Assembly: GCA_964600385.1 (NCBI GenBank)
Contig: CAZRJC010000004.1
Coordinates: forward strand, 101,532 to 165,531
Reading direction: 5' to 3'
Origin: DMER64 sp964600385
GTDB lineage: Bacteria > Bacteroidota > Bacteroidia > Bacteroidales > UBA932
DNA: 64,000 nt
A program made the position numbers and the translations under genes. Shown in pieces: positions 59,327 to 64,000 of the stretch. The notes beneath the pieces were generated by a model. That model saw only the letters and a program-made list of their open reading frames with translations, ran no database searches and was not told where the DNA came from. Position 1 is the stretch's first letter. Each line of letters starts with the position of its first letter.

Positions 59327-61504
59327 ATGAAACATTCAGTCGTATTTCTCATGCCTGCTTTGCTGGTTGGGGCTATCTGCCTTTCATGCAGTAAAGACGA
59401 AACGGAACCCCTTGCCGGTGATTCCTTTACCCAATATGTAGATCCGTTGATCGGGAGCGGAGGGCACGGTCATGTGTTTGTAGGGGCCAATGTTCCCTTT
59501 GGAATGGTGCAGGCCGGTCCGGTGCAGTACAACGAAGGCTGGGACTGGTGCTCGGGCTATCATTACTCGGATTCCACAATTATCGGGTTTGCACAGATGC
59601 ACCTGAGCGGAACCGGAATAGGGGATCTGGGAGATATTTCATTCATGCCGGTGGCAGCTCCCGTCCAGACAACCAGAGAAGGGCTTTGTGCCCGGTTTTC
59701 ACATGAAAACGAAAAGGTCAGGCCCGGATATTATTCGGTCCTGCTTGAAGGCAGTGGCATCAAAGCCGAGATGACGGCTACCGCGCGTGTGGCTTTCCAT
59801 AAATATACTTACCCGTCGGCCGCCGGTAACGGCAGCGTGGGCGTGGTCATAGACCTGGAGCACGGCATTGGCTGGGACGCTCCCGTGAAAGGGCATTTGG
59901 CAAAGGCAGGTGACCGTATGATCTCGGGATACAGGAAATCGAAAGGCTGGGCCAAAGAGCAGGCTGTGTTTTTCAACGCCGAGTTTTCCGTTCCCTTTAC
60001 CCGGGTAGAATGGTTCAACGGGACGCAACAGGAGCAAGGCGATGAAATCTCGGCGGAGAAAGCATATGCCACCGTATGGTTTGACCTGCCTCCCGGAGGT
60101 GAAGTCATGGTTAAAATAGGATTGTCTCCCGTTAGTGAAGCAAAGGCGGCGGCAAACCTTAGTAAAGAACTGCCAGGCTGGGATTTTGAGGCCGTTGTGG
60201 CGGCTGCGGACAGCGCATGGAATAAGGAGCTTTCAAAAATCATCTATGAAACGGTGGATCAGGATCAGAAACAACTGTTTTACACGGCGCTGTACCATAC
60301 CATGACAGCACCCTCGGTTTTTTGTGATTATGACCTTCCCGACGGTTTTACCAGGTATACCACGTTTTCTTTGTGGGATACTTACAGGGCGGCTCATCCG
60401 CTGGCAACCCTCATCCATCCCGAGAAGATGGAAGATTATGCTCTTACCATGCTCGAAATATTCGATAAACAGGGGAAATTGCCTGTATGGCATCTGATGG
60501 GCAACGAGACCGACTGCATGGTGGGTAATCCGGGAGTTCCGGTGCTGGCAGACATCGTTCTGAAAGGATACAAGGTAGATAAACAGCGTGTGTACAATGC
60601 CATGAAAACCTCTGTCATGCTGGATGAACGGGGCATGAAATGGCTTAAAGAATACGGATATATTCCTTTCGACAAGGATTCCACTAATGAAACGGTAGCC
60701 AAGACCCTGGAATACGCTTTGGCAGACTGGTGCGTGGCCAGGGTGGCGGAACAACTGGGAAATACTGCCGATGTTGAATATTTTGACAAGCGGGCAAAGG
60801 CCTACACGTATTTTTTTGATCCAAAAACGCGTTTCATAAGGGCCCGTTCTTCCGAAGGGGCATTCCGCGAACCGTTCAATCCTTTTCACTCCTCCCACAG
60901 GGTAGACGATTATACCGAGGGCAATGCCTGGCAGTACACCTGGCTTGTGCCGCATGACATACAGGGCCTCATGGAGCTTTTTGGCGGCCCCGGAGCGTTT
61001 GTGGACAAACTCGATTCACTCTTTGTCGTTCAGGGCGACCTGGGTGAAGATGCATCACCCGATATTTCGGGTCTCATAGGGCAGTATGCGCACGGTAACG
61101 AACCCAGCCATCATATCGCCTATATGTATGCCTGTGCCGGATATCCGGACAAAACGGCCGAAAAGGTCCGTCAGATACTGACCACCTTGTATCACAACGG
61201 ACCCGATGGTCTGAGCGGGAACGAAGACGTGGGGCAGATGTCTGCCTGGTATGTGCTGTCTGCCATGGGAATTTACCAGGTGGAACCGGCCGGAGGAAAA
61301 TATGTTTTTGGTTCTCCGTTGATGGATAAAGCGGTTCTTCGGGTGGAAGGGGGCCGTACATTCACCATACTGGCCCGCAATAACCGTCCCGGCAACTATC
61401 GCATCAAAAGTGTCCGCCTGAACGGAAAACCATATCACTTGTATTACATTAATCATTCGGATATCATGGCCGGCGGCATGCTGGAGTTTGATATGGGAGA
61501 ATGA
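59327..61504 (+). CDS. GH92 family alpha-mannosidase lipoprotein
   Basis: A 725-residue calcium-dependent exo-alpha-mannosidase, the family that Bacteroides uses to trim N-glycans and yeast mannan. The lipobox is CLSC (Cys21). The N-terminal beta-sandwich has YVDPLIGSGGHGHVFVGANVPFGMVQAGP, the (alpha/alpha)6 barrel includes WHLMGNETDCMVGNPGVPVLAD with the acid Glu region, and GLSGNEDVGQMSAWYVLSAMGIYQVEP carries the catalytic-base block. Normal length. It is divergent from the GH2 gene with 211 bp between starts and lies 33 bp before the decarboxylase subunit gene. Confidence 0.95.
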   Translation: MKHSVVFLMPALLVGAICLSCSKDETEPLAGDSFTQYVDPLIGSGGHGHVFVGANVPFGMVQAGPVQYNEGWDWCSGYHYSDSTIIGFAQMHLSGTGIGDLGDISFMPVAAPVQTTREGLCARFSHENEKVRPGYYSVLLEGSGIKAEMTATARVAFHKYTYPSAAGNGSVGVVIDLEHGIGWDAPVKGHLAKAGDRMISGYRKSKGWAKEQAVFFNAEFSVPFTRVEWFNGTQQEQGDEISAEKAYATVWFDLPPGGEVMVKIGLSPVSEAKAAANLSKELPGWDFEAVVAAADSAWNKELSKIIYETVDQDQKQLFYTALYHTMTAPSVFCDYDLPDGFTRYTTFSLWDTYRAAHPLATLIHPEKMEDYALTMLEIFDKQGKLPVWHLMGNETDCMVGNPGVPVLADIVLKGYKVDKQRVYNAMKTSVMLDERGMKWLKEYGYIPFDKDSTNETVAKTLEYALADWCVARVAEQLGNTADVEYFDKRAKAYTYFFDPKTRFIRARSSEGAFREPFNPFHSSHRVDDYTEGNAWQYTWLVPHDIQGLMELFGGPGAFVDKLDSLFVVQGDLGEDASPDISGLIGQYAHGNEPSHHIAYMYACAGYPDKTAEKVRQILTTLYHNGPDGLSGNEDVGQMSAWYVLSAMGIYQVEPAGGKYVFGSPLMDKAVLRVEGGRTFTILARNNRPGNYRIKSVRLNGKPYHLYYINHSDIMAGGMLEFDMGE

Positions 61505-61537
61505 ATAAAACCGATATGAATTAAAAACAGATAAACT

Positions 61538-62683
61538 ATGGATTTTTCATCTTTCTTTCCTGCGCTTGCCTCTTTAACGTGGCAACATCTGATCATGATA
61601 GCCGTGGGGGCTGTTTTGATCTACCTGGCCATTGCCAAGCAATACGAACCCACACTGTTGCTCCCCATGGGCTTTGGTGCTATCCTGGTGAATATTCCTT
61701 TCAGTGCCGCGTTAACACAAATTGACGGCAGAACAGGTGAGGTTGTTGAGGGAGTGCTTTCTTTGTTTTACGAAGGAGGTATTGCCACCGAGATTTTCCC
61801 TCTGCTCATCTTTATTGCCATTGGCGCCATGATAGATTTTACGCCTCTTTTTAACAATCCTCATTTATTGCTCTTTGGAGCGGCTGCGCAATTCGGGATC
61901 TTTCTGACAATGGTCCTGGCTGCCGTTTTTGGATTTGATCTAAAAGAAGCTGCCTCCATAGGCATCATTGGAGCCGCAGACGGGCCCACGTCAATTGTCG
62001 TAGCCTCCAAACTGGCGCCACGACTGCTGGGACCCATATCGGTGGCGGCCTATTCCTATATGGCCCTGGTGCCCATAATACAGCCGCCAATCATCCGCCT
62101 GATGACTACACGCCAGGAAAGGTTAATAAAGATGAAATCAAATACAAAAAAAGTATCCCGTACCGCTTTGATATTGTTCCCGATAGTTGTTACGGTACTG
62201 GCCGGTATCATTGCGCCTTCTTCGCTTGCACTGATTGGGTTCCTGATGTTTGGCAACCTGATACGCGAATGCGGCGTGTTGAATAAATTATCACTGTCTG
62301 CCCAAAATGAACTGTCCAGTCTGGTAACCATTTTGTTGGGAATCACCATTGCCAGTACCATGACTGCAGAACGTTTTGTCCGCTGGGACACGCTCATGAT
62401 CATTGCTCTGGGGCTGGTGGCGTTTATTTTTGACACATTTGGCGGAGTGGCTTTTGCCAAACTCATGAACATTTTCCTGCCCAAGGACAAAAAGATCAAT
62501 CCCATGATCGGGGCCTGCGGCATATCTGCTTTCCCCATGTCAGCCAGGGTTATCCACACCATGGGGCAGAAAGAGGATAAGACCAACTACCTGCTCATGC
62601 CGGCTGTCAGCGCCAATGTAGGCGGACAGATAGGATCTGTGGTGGCCGGAGGTATCATACTATCATTAATTGGATTATTTTAA
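61538..62683 (+). CDS. oadB: Sodium ion-translocating decarboxylase, beta subunit
   Basis: A 381-residue inner-membrane protein of the OadB/GcdB/MmdB family, which couples decarboxylation of a biotin-bound acid to sodium export. It has about nine to eleven transmembrane segments and the diagnostic motif GIIGAADGPTSIVVAS with Asp148, plus GVAFAKLMN and the terminal PAVSANVGGQIGSVVAGG. The alpha (carboxyltransferase) and biotin subunits are not upstream, where GH92 lies; a small membrane protein follows 12 bp downstream. Which acid is used (oxaloacetate, methylmalonyl-CoA or other) cannot be told. Confidence 0.93.
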   Translation: MDFSSFFPALASLTWQHLIMIAVGAVLIYLAIAKQYEPTLLLPMGFGAILVNIPFSAALTQIDGRTGEVVEGVLSLFYEGGIATEIFPLLIFIAIGAMIDFTPLFNNPHLLLFGAAAQFGIFLTMVLAAVFGFDLKEAASIGIIGAADGPTSIVVASKLAPRLLGPISVAAYSYMALVPIIQPPIIRLMTTRQERLIKMKSNTKKVSRTALILFPIVVTVLAGIIAPSSLALIGFLMFGNLIRECGVLNKLSLSAQNELSSLVTILLGITIASTMTAERFVRWDTLMIIALGLVAFIFDTFGGVAFAKLMNIFLPKDKKINPMIGACGISAFPMSARVIHTMGQKEDKTNYLLMPAVSANVGGQIGSVVAGGIILSLIGLF

Positions 62684-62695
62684 AAAGTGCAAATT

Positions 62696-62836
62696 ATGAA
62701 CGCAGCCGTTATATCATCACTCCAAATAGCAGGAATAGGAATATTGCTCATATTCCTATTCATGCTGCTTTTCTACTTGGCTATCAGGGGAATCATGAAA
62801 GGATTCCCCTGGAAAGAATCAGGAACAGAATCCTGA
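62696..62836 (+). CDS. Small single-pass membrane protein, possible OadG-like subunit
   Basis: A 46-residue frame read directly from the sequence: ATG at 62696, TGA at 62834-62836. It has a glycine-containing hydrophobic helix (GIGILLIFLFMLLFYLAI) after a short N-terminus and a charged tail ending KESGTES. Position 12 bp after oadB and a single N-terminal membrane helix suggest a short gamma subunit that links the beta subunit to a soluble partner. It is shorter than typical OadG (about 80 residues or more), so this is tentative. It ends 7 bp before the convergent pnp stop. Confidence 0.6.
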   Translation: MNAAVISSLQIAGIGILLIFLFMLLFYLAIRGIMKGFPWKESGTES

Positions 62837-62843
62837 TCTGTTG

Positions 62844-64000
62844 TTACTCGCGGTTACGCGAAGGTCTCCGGTCGGAGCGGTCGTGTCCACCGCGGCTGCC
62901 TCCCCGGCTGTTCCCACGATCTCCCCGGTTGTTACCGTAGTCTCCGGACGGGCGGGGTTTGCGTTCGGGTTCGACGTAGCCTTCCGGTTTCTCAATGAGC
63001 GCTTTGCGTGAAAGGCGCATTTTGCCGGACTTTACGTCAATTTCAAGTAGTTTAACGGTGACCATTTCACCTACTTTCACCACGTCTTCTACTTTTTCTA
63101 TTTTGTGCCAATCAAGTTCCGATACGTGCAACAGGCCTTCTTTTCCGGGCAGGATCTCAACAAAGGCGCCGAATTCCAGAATGGAAACCACTTTGCCTGT
63201 GTAAACTTCTCCGACTTCCGGAACGGTTGTGATGGCCTTGATGGTTGCCAGGGCTGCATCCATGCCTTCTTTGTTCTCGCCAAAGATATCCACAATACCC
63301 ACTTCACCCTGTTCGGTAATGGTTATGGTGGTGCCTGTGGTCTTCTGGATTTCCTGGATCACCTTGCCTCCGGTACCAATAACGGCACCAATAAAGGTAT
63401 TGGGAATAATGATCTGAACAATGCGGGGAACGTGTGGCTTGTAATCTTCACGAGGTTCAGAGATGGTTTTCATCATCTCGCCCATAATGTGCATGCGTCC
63501 CTGACGTGCCTGTTCAAGGGCTTGTTCAAGCACCTGGTAAGGAAGTCCGTCCACTTTGATATCCATTTGGGTGGCGGTGATACCGTCGCGTGTGCCGGTC
63601 ACTTTAAAGTCCATGTCGCCCAGGTGGTCTTCGTCACCCAGGATGTCGGACAATACGGCAAATTTCTTGTTGCCTGTATCTGTGATCAGTCCCATGGCGA
63701 TACCGGAAACGGGCTTTTTCAGTTTCACCCCGGCATCCATCAGTGCCAGCGTACCGGCACAAACAGTGGCCATGGAAGATGAACCGTTGGATTCCAGAAT
63801 GTCTGAAACCACACGGATAGCATACGGATTTTCTTCGCCTACCGGCACCATGGGCTTCAATGCTCTGTGGGCCAGGTTGCCGTGTCCAATCTCGCGGCGG
63901 CCTATGCCCCTGCTCGGTCTGGCTTCTCCGGTGGAGAAGGGCGGGAAGTTATAATGCAGGACAAATTGCTCGGTTCCCTGAATGAGAACCTCGTCCATTT
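62844..64000 (-). CDS. pnp: Polyribonucleotide nucleotidyltransferase, C-terminal part (5' end outside window)
   Basis: The C-terminal half of PNPase, a trimeric 3'-5' phosphorolytic RNA-degrading enzyme. The frame is open to the window edge; about 385 residues are visible. The second RNase PH domain has FPPFSTGEARPSRGIGRREIGHGNLA and GTRDGITATQMDIKV; the KH domain is IIPNTFIGAVIGTGGKVIQEIQ; and the S1 domain is GKVVSILEFGAFVEILPGKEGLLHVSEL. The last 35 residues are a basic RGG/RDR-rich tail (for example GDRGNSRGGSRGGHDRSDRR), which resembles that of S3 in this window. The identification is certain; the start is not in view. Confidence 0.97.
   Translation of the reverse strand, partial: MDEVLIQGTEQFVLHYNFPPFSTGEARPSRGIGRREIGHGNLAHRALKPMVPVGEENPYAIRVVSDILESNGSSSMATVCAGTLALMDAGVKLKKPVSGIAMGLITDTGNKKFAVLSDILGDEDHLGDMDFKVTGTRDGITATQMDIKVDGLPYQVLEQALEQARQGRMHIMGEMMKTISEPREDYKPHVPRIVQIIIPNTFIGAVIGTGGKVIQEIQKTTGTTITITEQGEVGIVDIFGENKEGMDAALATIKAITTVPEVGEVYTGKVVSILEFGAFVEILPGKEGLLHVSELDWHKIEKVEDVVKVGEMVTVKLLEIDVKSGKMRLSRKALIEKPEGYVEPERKPRPSGDYGNNRGDRGNSRGGSRGGHDRSDRRPSRNRE

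Noticed and set aside
60233..60955. 240-codon minus-strand frame opposite GH92
   Set aside because: Antisense shadow of a well-conserved enzyme gene.

Overview
The window reads as a chromosomal segment of a Bacteroidales bacterium (phylum Bacteroidota). The evidence is two SusC/SusD outer-membrane pairs, many signal-peptide-II lipoproteins, a fimbrillin-type lipoprotein, Bacteroidota-type promoters (TTTG, about 19 bp, TAnnTTTG), a cysteine-rich PheS insert and M3, M48 and S9 secreted peptidases. Most of it is coding; genes are tightly packed on both strands. I see no phage, integrase, transposase or CRISPR. The genus cannot be fixed from this sequence alone.

Layout. 0-7.6 kb: the end of manC, an arginine deiminase, a DppA-type peptidase and pheS; then a fimbrillin lipoprotein, tRNA-Gly and tRNA-Leu, formate-THF ligase and an M48 lipoprotein. 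7.6-15.8 kb: secreted P1 and S9 peptidases, a PNPOx-like protein, an OmpA-family protein and a GH3 glycosidase. 15.9-24.3 kb: carA-carB, then a seven-gene piece of the S10 ribosomal cluster (rplC-rplD-rplW-rplB-rpsS-rplV-rpsC) with its own promoter, leader hairpin and terminator. 24.3-34.8 kb: a GT4 glycosyltransferase, an operon of two M3 peptidase lipoproteins, a serine hydrolase and an unknown secreted protein; opposite them lies a membrane/TPR protein with a TolB-like lipoprotein that carries a haem motif. 34.8-45.6 kb: two divergent susCD pairs. 45.8-51.6 kb: rplM-rpsI-rpsB-tsf, pfkA, dus and lpxK. 51.6-61.5 kb: glycan-degrading enzymes (GH95, GH2, GH92) and a small lipoprotein. 61.5-64 kb: a sodium-pump decarboxylase beta subunit, a 46-residue membrane protein missed by ordinary ORF length limits, and the C-terminal half of PNPase.

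How the parts fit. The susCD pairs would import oligosaccharides or peptides, and the secreted GH3, GH95, GH2 and GH92 enzymes would trim fucose-, mannose- and glucose-type glycans at the surface or in the periplasm. The lipoprotein peptidases would process peptides there. Ribosomal, tRNA, CPS, PFK, LpxK and PNPase genes are housekeeping.

The most interesting signal is a family of three long, structured, noncoding hairpins (45632-45738; 54164-54256 on the minus strand; 54653-54768). They share a nearly invariant 22-nt bulge, a 4-nt opposite bulge and fixed stem lengths, while all stems change by compensatory substitutions. Two copies face away from each other and bracket a hairpin-dense 0.4 kb noncoding stretch between divergent glycan genes. 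Other points of interest are the split S10 cluster, the near-leaderless divergent pfkA/dus promoters, a 21-bp tandem repeat inside the GH95 gene and the haem-motif TolB-like/membrane-TPR pair.
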